Assembly: GCA_000432995.1 (NCBI GenBank)
Contig: HF972661.1
Span: 854-27,152, forward strand
Length of the DNA: 26,299 nt
From: Clostridium sp. CAG:1013
GTDB taxonomy: Bacteria; Bacillota; Clostridia; Oscillospirales; Acutalibacteraceae
Direction: 5' to 3'
This document shows, piece after piece, positions 12,934 to 20,041 of the stretch (positions are counted from its first letter, which is position 1; each line of letters opens with the position of its first letter). The notes beneath the pieces were generated by a model. The model worked only from the letters and a program-made list of their open reading frames with translations. It made no database searches and was not told the origin of the DNA. Made by a program: the position numbers and the translations under genes.

Positions 12934-14346
12934 ATGAACAGCTTGAGGAAGAAACTCATCGGCAGCCGGGCGTTCTACGCCGCCGTGCTGGCCCTTTTGG
13001 TGCCCATGATTGTCCAGCAGGGCATCACTCAATTCGTCAACCTTCTGGACAACGTGATGGTGGGCCGCCTGGGCACCTCCCCCATGTCCGGCGTGGCTAT
13101 CGTCAACCAGATCGTGTTTATCTACAACCTGACCATCTTTGGCGGCCTGGGAGGGGCCTCCATTTTCGGCGCACAGTTCTTCGGCAAAAAAGACTACGAC
13201 GGAGTGCGCCACACCCTTCGGTTCCGGCTGTTGTTCAGCGTGGCAATCTTTATTATAGGTGTGCTTGTCTTTCTGCTGTTTGGGCAGCAGTTGTTCCAGC
13301 TGTACTTAAGCGAGGAAGCCTCCACCCCGGAGGAAATCGCCACTACCTTGGCCCACGCCAAGGACTACATGAACATCATCCTGTGGGGCCTGCTGCCCTT
13401 TGCTTTGGTGCAGTGCTTTTCCAGCACACTCCGGGACGTGGGCGAGACTTTCTCCCCCATGGTGGCCAGTGTCATCGCCATCTGCGTCAACTTGGTGGGC
13501 AACTACCTGCTGATCTTCGGCAGCTTCGGCTTCCCCAAAATGGGCGTGGCCGGTGCCGCTTTGGCTACGGTAATCTCCCGTTACGTGGAAATGGCCTACC
13601 TGCTGCTGCGTACTTACCGTCATCGGAAGCAGTTCCCCTTTGTTCAGGGATTGTTCCGGGATTTCCGCATCCCTCTGTCCTTGGTCAAGCAGATCGCCAT
13701 CACCGGCACGCCCCTGCTGCTGAACGAGACCCTTTGGTCCATCGGCACCGCAGCGGTGAACATGTGCTACGCCACCCGGGGATTGCAGGCTGTGGCCGCC
13801 ACCAACATCAACTCCACGGTGTGGAACCTGTTCGCCATCGTGATGATGGCCCTAGGCAACGCTATCGGCATCCTCTCCGGTCAGCTGCTGGGCGCCAACG
13901 ACATCCCCGGCGCCAAAGACACGGTGCGCAAGCTGCTGTTTTTCAGCGTCTGCGTCAACTTGGTTATCGGCGGGGGTATTATCGCCAGCTCCCCCTTTAT
14001 CCCCCACATCTATAACACCGAGCCTGCGGTTCGTGAGACAGCCACCCAGCTTTTGATTGTCTCGGGTGCGTTTCTGCCCCTCACTTCCTACGTCCACGGC
14101 ACCTATTTTACCATCCGCTCGGGAGGAAAGACCTTTATTACCTTCCTATTCGACTGCGTGTTCACCTGGGTGGTGAATCTGCCTGTGGCCTACTGCCTGT
14201 GCCAGTTTACCGGACTTTCGGTGGTGTGGGTGTTCTTCTTCGTCTCCTGCGCGGACATCCTCAAAGCGGTGATCGGCACCATCATGCTGGTCTCCGGTAT
14301 CTGGGCCAACAATGTGGTCAGCGACGAAAAGAAATTGGCAAAATAA
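12934..14346 (+). CDS. MATE-family multidrug/metabolite exporter
   Basis: 470 aa, about twelve hydrophobic helices in two homologous halves. It moves small organic compounds out of the cell in exchange for Na+ or H+. Family landmarks: VPMIVQQGITQFVNLLDNVM in helix 1, GASIFGAQFFGKKD after helix 2, SSTLRDVGETFSPM, and the second-half equivalents NETLWSIG and LSGQLLGANDIPGA. ATG 12934; AAGGAG is 11 nt upstream, slightly far. It is followed after 15 nt by the PHP gene. The substrate cannot be predicted from sequence. It is a different subgroup from the MATE protein at 23023-24402: their helices align but few loops do. Confidence 0.9.
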   Translation: MNSLRKKLIGSRAFYAAVLALLVPMIVQQGITQFVNLLDNVMVGRLGTSPMSGVAIVNQIVFIYNLTIFGGLGGASIFGAQFFGKKDYDGVRHTLRFRLLFSVAIFIIGVLVFLLFGQQLFQLYLSEEASTPEEIATTLAHAKDYMNIILWGLLPFALVQCFSSTLRDVGETFSPMVASVIAICVNLVGNYLLIFGSFGFPKMGVAGAALATVISRYVEMAYLLLRTYRHRKQFPFVQGLFRDFRIPLSLVKQIAITGTPLLLNETLWSIGTAAVNMCYATRGLQAVAATNINSTVWNLFAIVMMALGNAIGILSGQLLGANDIPGAKDTVRKLLFFSVCVNLVIGGGIIASSPFIPHIYNTEPAVRETATQLLIVSGAFLPLTSYVHGTYFTIRSGGKTFITFLFDCVFTWVVNLPVAYCLCQFTGLSVVWVFFFVSCADILKAVIGTIMLVSGIWANNVVSDEKKLAK

Positions 14347-14361
14347 CCTTTTGGAAAGGAA

Positions 14362-15102
14362 ATGAAAGCCTCCATGACACAAGGACCTTTGGAAAAGGAA
14401 TTCCCCTACCGCTATGAGACTCACTGCCACTGCTGCTGGTGCAGCGCCTGCGCTATGAGTGAACCTCAGGAAATGGCCCAGGCCTACCGGGATCGTGGTT
14501 ATGCCGGCATGGTGCTGACGGACCACTTCTTGCTGGGAAACACCGCGGTGGACCGCCACCTCCCCTGGGAGGAAAAAATGCTTCGTTACTGGGAGGCCTA
14601 TCAAGCCGCCAAAGCCTGGGGCGACGCCCACGACTTTTCCGTGTTTTTCGGCTTAGAGCACCAGTACGGCGGTGGAAAAGAAGTGCTCACTTATGGTGTG
14701 GATCTGGAGTTTCTCCTTTCCCATCCTGACCTGCACCGGCTGCCTCTTTCGGAGTACGCCGCCCTGGTCCACCAGGCGGGAGGCTTTCTTTCCATGGCTC
14801 ACCCCTTCCGAGACAGACCCTACATCGACATGACCATTCAACCTCAGCCGGAATTTCTGGACGGCGCTGAGGTGTTCAACTACTTTAACCATGATCCGGA
14901 AAACCAGCAGGCTTCCCGATTTGCAAAGGAACACCACCTGCTGCCCACCTCCGGCGGAGACGTACACCGTGCGGAGGATCCGGCTATTGGCATGGCGGGA
15001 GTGGCTCTTCGCCATCCCGCGAAGTCCATTCAAGATCTGATAGATGCCTGGGAAGCCAGAGACTACTGTCTCATCGTCCAGGGAGAGCTTAAAGAAGTGT
15101 AA
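14362..15102 (+). CDS. PHP-domain metal-dependent hydrolase
   Basis: 246 aa, cytoplasmic, of the polymerase-and-histidinol-phosphatase (PHP) fold; phosphoesterase activity is expected, substrate unknown. The metal ligands are in order: His21-x-His23 (ETHCHCC), Asp54-His55 (LTDHF), Glu99 (GLEH), His147 (MAHPFR), and Asp200-x-His202 (GGDVHR). The loop after the first His pair is unusual, with five Cys within residues 22-30. The start is uncertain: ATG 14362 has GGAAAGG immediately upstream, and ATG 14374 lies 13 nt from the same site. Third gene of the HAD-MATE-PHP transcript, ended by the terminator at 15104. Confidence 0.87.
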   Translation: MKASMTQGPLEKEFPYRYETHCHCCWCSACAMSEPQEMAQAYRDRGYAGMVLTDHFLLGNTAVDRHLPWEEKMLRYWEAYQAAKAWGDAHDFSVFFGLEHQYGGGKEVLTYGVDLEFLLSHPDLHRLPLSEYAALVHQAGGFLSMAHPFRDRPYIDMTIQPQPEFLDGAEVFNYFNHDPENQQASRFAKEHHLLPTSGGDVHRAEDPAIGMAGVALRHPAKSIQDLIDAWEARDYCLIVQGELKEV

Positions 15103-15103
15103 A

Positions 15104-15136
15104 CAAAAAAATCCCCGGTAAACCCGGGGATTTTTT
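15104..15136. terminator. Bidirectional terminator between convergent genes
   Basis: An A-run, ATCCCCGG (15111-15118), a 5-nt loop, CCGGGGAT (15124-15131) and a T-run. It ends the HAD-MATE-PHP transcript on + and the SEDS-PBP transcript on -. Confidence 0.92.
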
Positions 15137-15159
15137 CTTTTGCGATTTCGTTTTCTATA

Positions 15160-16521
15160 TTATGCCAGGGCAGACAGCACGGCGCTGACTACAGAACCGG
15201 CGCTCTCAATGCCGCCCGCACCGTCCTCCACCACTACGGCGAAGGCATAGGGATAAGTGGTAGAATCACAGAAACCAACCATCCAGCAGTTGGGGCCTTT
15301 GTCATCCCCTACCTCGCCGGTACCGGTTTTCGCGCAAACGTTCATCCCCTCAGGGAACAAGTAGTCACCATAGTAGTATTCCACGTCACTGCGCATCAAC
15401 TCTTTCAGCTGGGAGGCCTCCTGACTGGAAACCAGCTGGCGGCTGCCGGTTGAGAGACCTTCCAGCAGATCGGTCCCCTGAACCAGACGGGGCTGGACGT
15501 ACTCCCCGCCGTTGGCGATGGCCCCCATAAGGACCATCATGTGGTAAGGATTGGTAAGCACTGTATACTGGCCCACGCCTGCCCAACCCAGCTGGTTGGA
15601 ATTGACGCCTGTCAAGTCAATGGTGCTTTCCGCGGTAGAAACTCCTTCCAGGTCGAAGGAAACGCCAAAGCCCATCTCTTTGGCTTTGGCCTGGAGTGCT
15701 TCCGCTCCCAGCTCGTTGGCCAACTGGGCAAAGTACACGTTGCAGGAATTTCCCAGCGCGGCGGACATATCCTGAGTGCCATGGGCGTTGCCGTGGAGAC
15801 AGGTGATATCGCTGCCGTCCATCTCTACCGCCCCATTACAGGTGTAAGTGATGGTATTCCAGCTGTCGGGCCACCGTTCCATGGCTGCGGCTGCGGTAAC
15901 GATCTTGAAAATGGAGCCCGGGGTGAAGGAGCTGGACAAGGTGTTGTCCAGGTAAACGCCGTTATAGGCCTCGTTGGACTCCAGATCTTCCGGGACGTTT
16001 TGGGGATCGAAGGTGGGCGCGCTCACCTTGCAGAGGATCTCCCCTGTTTTGTAATTGTAGACCAGCACCGCGCCGTTTTTGCCCCCCAGGGCGTTGTAAG
16101 CGGCGGTGCAAGCGCCTTGGTCTACCGTCAGGGCAATATCACTGCCCAAGCGGTTGAAAATGGTATCGTTGAGCCCAGTGACCATATTGTAGCCGGAAAG
16201 TTTGCTGCTCATGGTAGACTGGATGCTGGTGCTGATATAGCCGTAGGGATCCCCCACCGTGTGGAGCAGAGCCCGGCGGGCGGACTCATCCTCGCTGTAC
16301 AGGCGGACACCATCCTCGGTAGTGGCAAGCAGATTGCCGTTCCGGTCGGTGATGTCACCCAGCTTCACAGTGGAGTTCTCAGACTGGATGTGGCCGTTAT
16401 AGGGCTGCATGGCCCACTTTCCTCCGTTGAGGGCGAAGTTCACCAGCAGATAGCCCAGTCCGCCCAAAAAGGCGGCCAGAAGAATATAGAGGACCATGGA
16501 ACGAAATCCTGTGGTGCGCAT
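15160..16521 (-). CDS. Short class B penicillin-binding protein (peptidoglycan transpeptidase)
   Basis: Cross-links peptidoglycan stem peptides on the outer face of the membrane. 453 aa: one N-terminal membrane helix (about 8-30), a short linker domain (about 45-130), then the transpeptidase domain. Active-site motifs are SIFK at 203-206 (nucleophile Ser203), SCN at 259-261 and KTG at 398-400. GWAGVGQYTVLTNPYHM precedes the last motif as in class B enzymes. It is shorter than the usual 600-700 aa PBP2/PBP3 and resembles the actinobacterial PbpA type. ATG 16521 has AAAGGAGG upstream; this site lies in the 3' end of the SEDS gene and the gap is 3 nt, so the pair is translationally coupled. SEDS protein and class B PBP work as a glycosyltransferase-transpeptidase pair. 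Whether this one serves elongation, division or sporulation is not clear. Confidence 0.92.
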   Translation of the reverse strand: MRTTGFRSMVLYILLAAFLGGLGYLLVNFALNGGKWAMQPYNGHIQSENSTVKLGDITDRNGNLLATTEDGVRLYSEDESARRALLHTVGDPYGYISTSIQSTMSSKLSGYNMVTGLNDTIFNRLGSDIALTVDQGACTAAYNALGGKNGAVLVYNYKTGEILCKVSAPTFDPQNVPEDLESNEAYNGVYLDNTLSSSFTPGSIFKIVTAAAAMERWPDSWNTITYTCNGAVEMDGSDITCLHGNAHGTQDMSAALGNSCNVYFAQLANELGAEALQAKAKEMGFGVSFDLEGVSTAESTIDLTGVNSNQLGWAGVGQYTVLTNPYHMMVLMGAIANGGEYVQPRLVQGTDLLEGLSTGSRQLVSSQEASQLKELMRSDVEYYYGDYLFPEGMNVCAKTGTGEVGDDKGPNCWMVGFCDSTTYPYAFAVVVEDGAGGIESAGSVVSAVLSALA

Positions 16522-16524
16522 GGG

Positions 16525-18369
16525 TCAAGCCTCCTTTCGCGCGTGGCGGCCGCTTCCTCCATAGGTGGGCGACTGAGCCCTTTTCCGGGAGGGAGCCGGT
16601 CTGGCGGGAGCCTGTGGGGGCGGAGCTGCCCTGCCTCTGGAAGGAGGCGGGGAATAGTCCTCCCGCAGACTTTTTCGGGAAGCCCGACGGGCGGCGTAGG
16701 TGCGCTCGTCGGAAGCCTTCAAGAAGGCCATCATGCCCCAGACAGAGATCATACTGGATCCACCGGAACTGATAAAGGGCAGGGTGACGCCGGTAAGGGG
16801 CAGCACGTCCGTGGCACCGTAAACATTCAGCGCCGTCTGGAACAGCAGCATCCCCGCCGCGGCACAGGCCGCGATAGAGAAGAAGGTGGACCGGCTGCGG
16901 GTCACGTCACTGCGGGCATAGAAGATAAACAGCACGAAGGCGGACAGCACCACTAGACCCAGCAACAATCCCTGCTCCTCGCAGAGCAGGCCAAACACCA
17001 GATCGCTGTCGGCAGCAGGTACGCTTCCCAAGTAATTGGATCCCAGACCCAGGCCGAAAAATCCGCCGCTTGCCAGATAGGTCAAAGTGCGGGTCTGTTG
17101 ATAGCCCACACCATTTACGTCTTCCCAAATATGCCCCCAGCCAGCGAAACGCTCTAAAATATAGGGTTTGACGCTGAGCACCAGCAGGCCCGCCAAAGCG
17201 GCGCCCGCCACCACCAAAGCGATGGTGCGGATGCTGCCGGAACGCATGAAAGCGATGATAAGGAAGGTGGCAAACAGGATCAGCGCCATGCCGAAGTCAG
17301 GCATCAGGGCAAGCAGGCCGATACAGGCGCCGGTAAAGATCAGGAATTCGCCGATGTTCTTCTTTGTCTGCAAGCGGTCCAGAGTGGAAGTGCCCACAAA
17401 GATAAAGGCGATCTTTACAAATTCCGAAGGCTGAACGCTCAGGGGCCCGATGCGGATCCAGTTGGTAGAACCGCCCACATTGGTGCCCACAAGCAGGGTC
17501 AAGGCCAGCAGTCCCACCGCGCCGATGCCGATCCACAGGCGGCACTTGGCCACCCGGTCCATGTCCCCCATGAACCACAGCAAAAAGCTGAACAGCAGGA
17601 TTCCCAGCAGCATGGCGGCGATCTGCGTGGTGACACCGTCGATGTCAAAGGCGGCCAAAAGCTGGATGCCGATCCCCGACAGGAGAAATGCCACGGTCTC
17701 GATCTCAAAGCTGACCCGATGGAGCACTCCCACAGAGAAAATGTACAGGCCCCAGCCCATCACCAGCACAGCGGCAAAGGGGATCATCTGCTCCGGGTGG
17801 AGCTCCCCGTTCATGCAAAGTCCTTGAACTGCCACCAGCAGCAAGGTGAAGGTGGCCACCATCATCAGCTTCAAGGGAGAGGCGGCCTCCCGGGAAAAAC
17901 CGGTGAAGAACCGCCGGCGTTCCCGAGGCTGGGCGTCGGTGTTCCACAGGGTGAGGGTGGTGGAACCCATAGTCACCCGGTCTCCGATATTCACCAGCTT
18001 CTTGCCATCCACCTTTCGGCCGTTCACCTGCACCCCAGCCTTGGAACCGGTGTCACAGATGAACCAACCCTCGTCACGGCGCATGAGCACTGCGTGGTCG
18101 CGACTGATGGTAGCGTCAGGCACGTAAATGTCACAGCTCTTGCTGCGGCCGATGGAGTTTTCCCAGTACAGCACCGGGAACCTGGTCCCTGAAGCCTCAT
18201 CCCACAGCATGATCACGGGATCGCGGCGGCGCTGACCCTTTTTAAAGGAGGTGTAGCACCGCCATATCACGTAAAAGGCCAGCAGCGGCACCAGGATCCG
18301 CAGGATCAGCAGCACCGTGGGCAGCACCCCGGACTGGAGAAACTCCAAAATGGTATCCATTATTTCCAA
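16525..18369 (-). CDS. FHA-domain-fused SEDS glycosyltransferase (FtsW/RodA/SpoVE family)
   Basis: Polymerises lipid II into glycan strands. 614 aa in four parts: an N-terminal membrane helix (about 15-37); a cytoplasmic forkhead-associated (FHA) domain (about 60-143) with the phosphothreonine-binding signature IGRSKSCDI, SRDH (89-92) and NG (116-117); a SEDS membrane domain (about 165-553); and a basic Pro/Arg/Ser-rich cytoplasmic tail (554-614). SEDS landmarks: STNWIRIGPLSVQPSEFVKI, GVGYQQTRTLTYLASGGFFG, the conserved Asp (about 456) in DSDLVFGLLCEEQG, and the closing TLPFISSGGSSM. The start is uncertain: TTG 18369 has AAGGGG 8 nt upstream, while ATG 18360 has only a weak GGAA. The FHA domain implies control by a Ser/Thr kinase not present in the window. 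Coupled to the PBP gene downstream. Confidence 0.92.
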   Translation of the reverse strand: MEIMDTILEFLQSGVLPTVLLILRILVPLLAFYVIWRCYTSFKKGQRRRDPVIMLWDEASGTRFPVLYWENSIGRSKSCDIYVPDATISRDHAVLMRRDEGWFICDTGSKAGVQVNGRKVDGKKLVNIGDRVTMGSTTLTLWNTDAQPRERRRFFTGFSREAASPLKLMMVATFTLLLVAVQGLCMNGELHPEQMIPFAAVLVMGWGLYIFSVGVLHRVSFEIETVAFLLSGIGIQLLAAFDIDGVTTQIAAMLLGILLFSFLLWFMGDMDRVAKCRLWIGIGAVGLLALTLLVGTNVGGSTNWIRIGPLSVQPSEFVKIAFIFVGTSTLDRLQTKKNIGEFLIFTGACIGLLALMPDFGMALILFATFLIIAFMRSGSIRTIALVVAGAALAGLLVLSVKPYILERFAGWGHIWEDVNGVGYQQTRTLTYLASGGFFGLGLGSNYLGSVPAADSDLVFGLLCEEQGLLLGLVVLSAFVLFIFYARSDVTRSRSTFFSIAACAAAGMLLFQTALNVYGATDVLPLTGVTLPFISSGGSSMISVWGMMAFLKASDERTYAARRASRKSLREDYSPPPSRGRAAPPPQAPARPAPSRKRAQSPTYGGSGRHARKEA

Positions 18370-18406
18370 GGGCTCATCCCCTTTCCCAAAACCGGGTGGA
18401 CCCGGC

Positions 18407-19090
18407 TCATTTCCGTTCTTGCAGGGGCACAGTCTCCCCGCTTGTCTTGTGGATCATCCCGCTGGGCAGGAAACCCCGCATCATGGAGAGAGGATACACG
18501 TGAGAGCCTCTGCCCACCACAGTGCCGGGATTCAACACACTGTTGCATCCCACCTCTACATGGTCTCCCAGCATGGCGCCGAACTTCTTCAGGCCGGTAT
18601 CCAGCTTGCGGAAGCCCAGGCTCACCGCCACAGGGGTCTTGTCCTGCTTCACGTTGGAGGTCACCGCCCCGGCGCCCATGTGGGATTTATACCCCAGGAT
18701 GGAGTCCCCCACGTAGTTGTAGTGGGGCACCTGGACGTTGTCGAACAGGATCACGTTTTTCAGTTCCGTGGAATTTCCCACCACGCAGTGGGCACCCACC
18801 AGGGCGTTGCCCCGGATAAAGGCTCCCGGACGCACTTCCGTTTCCGGCCCAATGATGCAGGGCCCGGCGATATAATTGTTGGGGTAGATCTTGGCGGTCT
18901 TGTGGATCCACACATTTTCCCCACGCTGTTCGTACTCCTCCGAGGACAGGGCCGCACCCAGCTCCAGAATAAAGGCGCCGATCTTGGGCAGGGCCTCCCA
19001 GGGATACTGGGTGCCTTCCAGCAGAGCAGCGGCAGCGGTGTGGGTCAGGTCGTAGAGCTCTTTCGTCAACAGCTTGTCTTCTTCCTTCAT
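18407..19090 (-). CDS. Left-handed beta-helix protein resembling the GlmU acetyltransferase half
   Basis: 227 aa. Residues about 60-195 are hexapeptide repeats forming a left-handed beta helix: VWIHKTAKI, IAGPCIIGPETEVRPGAFI, NALVGAHCVVG. VGDSILGYKSHMGAGAVTSN and KQDK match the GlmU segment with GxxxxIGAGxIxxNxxxxxK. The nucleotidyltransferase half of GlmU is missing; in its place is a 55-residue helical lead. It may acetylate or bind an amino sugar, and databases tend to call such proteins UDP-N-acetylglucosamine pyrophosphorylase, which the sequence does not support since that domain is absent. ATG 19090 has AAAGGAG 7-8 nt upstream. It lies 37 nt before the FHA-SEDS gene, so a role in cell-wall precursor supply is plausible. 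Confidence 0.8.
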   Translation of the reverse strand: MKEEDKLLTKELYDLTHTAAAALLEGTQYPWEALPKIGAFILELGAALSSEEYEQRGENVWIHKTAKIYPNNYIAGPCIIGPETEVRPGAFIRGNALVGAHCVVGNSTELKNVILFDNVQVPHYNYVGDSILGYKSHMGAGAVTSNVKQDKTPVAVSLGFRKLDTGLKKFGAMLGDHVEVGCNSVLNPGTVVGRGSHVYPLSMMRGFLPSGMIHKTSGETVPLQERK

Positions 19091-19133
19091 AGCGGTTCTC
19101 CTTTCCCGGAACGGGATTCCTCCCGCTCCTTTT

Positions 19134-19160
19134 GAAAAGAGGGCGGACAGCGCCGCCCCC
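19134..19160 (-). terminator. Terminator after the acidic lipoprotein
   Basis: On the - strand, GGGCGG (19058 side, 19158-19153) pairs with CCGCCC (19146-19141) across a 6-nt loop, and TCTTTTC follows. The stem extends by further G-C pairs with one mismatch. No clear promoter was found between here and the next gene at 19090, so read-through from secA is possible. Confidence 0.65.
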
Positions 19161-19173
19161 TGGTCTTGTGTGT

Positions 19174-20019
19174 TTAGCTCTGGAATTGCAGCACGGTCCG
19201 GTCAATGGTGTCCAGCTGATTGGTATCCAGCTGAAGCTCGCCCTTCTCCGTCTGGACAATGTCCAGGGAGATGGTCACCGGTGTGTCAGCATAACGGATG
19301 GTGGTCACCAGCTCCTGGCAGTACTCCACCACCTTGTTCACGAACAGGTCATTGGCGCTGACAGGCTGAGTGTCCTGGTCCGATTCTTCCTGAGAACTCT
19401 CCTGGTCGCTGGAAGTATCGTCATAATCGTCGTAACTGCTGTCCTCGTAACCGTAGTCGTCCTCACTGCCATAACCGTCATCATAGCCGTAGTCGTCGTA
19501 GCCATCACTATCGTCATAGCTATCGCTGTTTTCCTCTTCTTCCTCGGCCTCTTTCTGGGCCTGGCTGGCCTCATCCTGAGCCTCGTCCCGCAGCTTGTCG
19601 ATCTCGCTCTCCAAGCCGCTGAAGTTGACGATGGGAACAATCTCCACTTCCAGGTAATAGCCGGTGTCCACCTTCTGCTCGTCCTTCACGGTGTAATCCG
19701 CCTGGAGCAGAGCCTGGCGCATCACTTCTTCCAGCTGAGTAAGCTGCTCGTCGCTGGGGGTGATGCCGTAGGTGTTGCAGAAGTTCACTGCCGCGTTTTG
19801 CACCGTGGCGGTATTGTTCTGCATGGCTTTTTCCTCAGTGGTAGCGGCGATGTCCACGTACTCCGTGTTCTGACCCTTATAGGAGCTGTCCAGCAGCGCC
19901 TGGAAGTACCCGGAAACATCGTAATCCGCAAAGCCCATCATGGGCAGAGAACACCCTGTCAGCAGCAGGGACATGGCCGCCGCTGCCACCACAGTGATCC
20001 ATCGCATTCTTTTTCTCAC
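19174..20019 (-). CDS. Lipoprotein with long Asp/Tyr/Ser-rich insert
   Basis: 281 aa. A basic start, hydrophobic stretch and lipobox LTGC (Cys23) predict a lipoprotein anchored outside the membrane. A helical domain follows at about 30-150, then an acidic low-complexity segment at about 154-219 composed almost only of Asp, Glu, Ser, Tyr and Gly (SYDDSDGYDDYGYDDGYG is one part), then a C-terminal domain of about 60 residues. I do not recognise the family. GTG 20019 is chosen because AGAGGAGG stands 7 nt upstream; an in-frame ATG at 20049 overlaps the secA stop but has no such site and would spoil the signal peptide. The ribosome site is immediately after the secA stop, so the two are probably co-transcribed. 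Confidence 0.8.
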   Translation of the reverse strand: MRKRMRWITVVAAAAMSLLLTGCSLPMMGFADYDVSGYFQALLDSSYKGQNTEYVDIAATTEEKAMQNNTATVQNAAVNFCNTYGITPSDEQLTQLEEVMRQALLQADYTVKDEQKVDTGYYLEVEIVPIVNFSGLESEIDKLRDEAQDEASQAQKEAEEEEENSDSYDDSDGYDDYGYDDGYGSEDDYGYEDSSYDDYDDTSSDQESSQEESDQDTQPVSANDLFVNKVVEYCQELVTTIRYADTPVTISLDIVQTEKGELQLDTNQLDTIDRTVLQFQS

Positions 20020-20041
20020 GTGTCGCCCTCCTCTGCCTGAC

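Noticed and set aside
15541..16956. A 471-codon + strand frame opposite the PBP and SEDS genes
   Set aside because: Antisense of two clearly identified genes and spans their junction; no domain.
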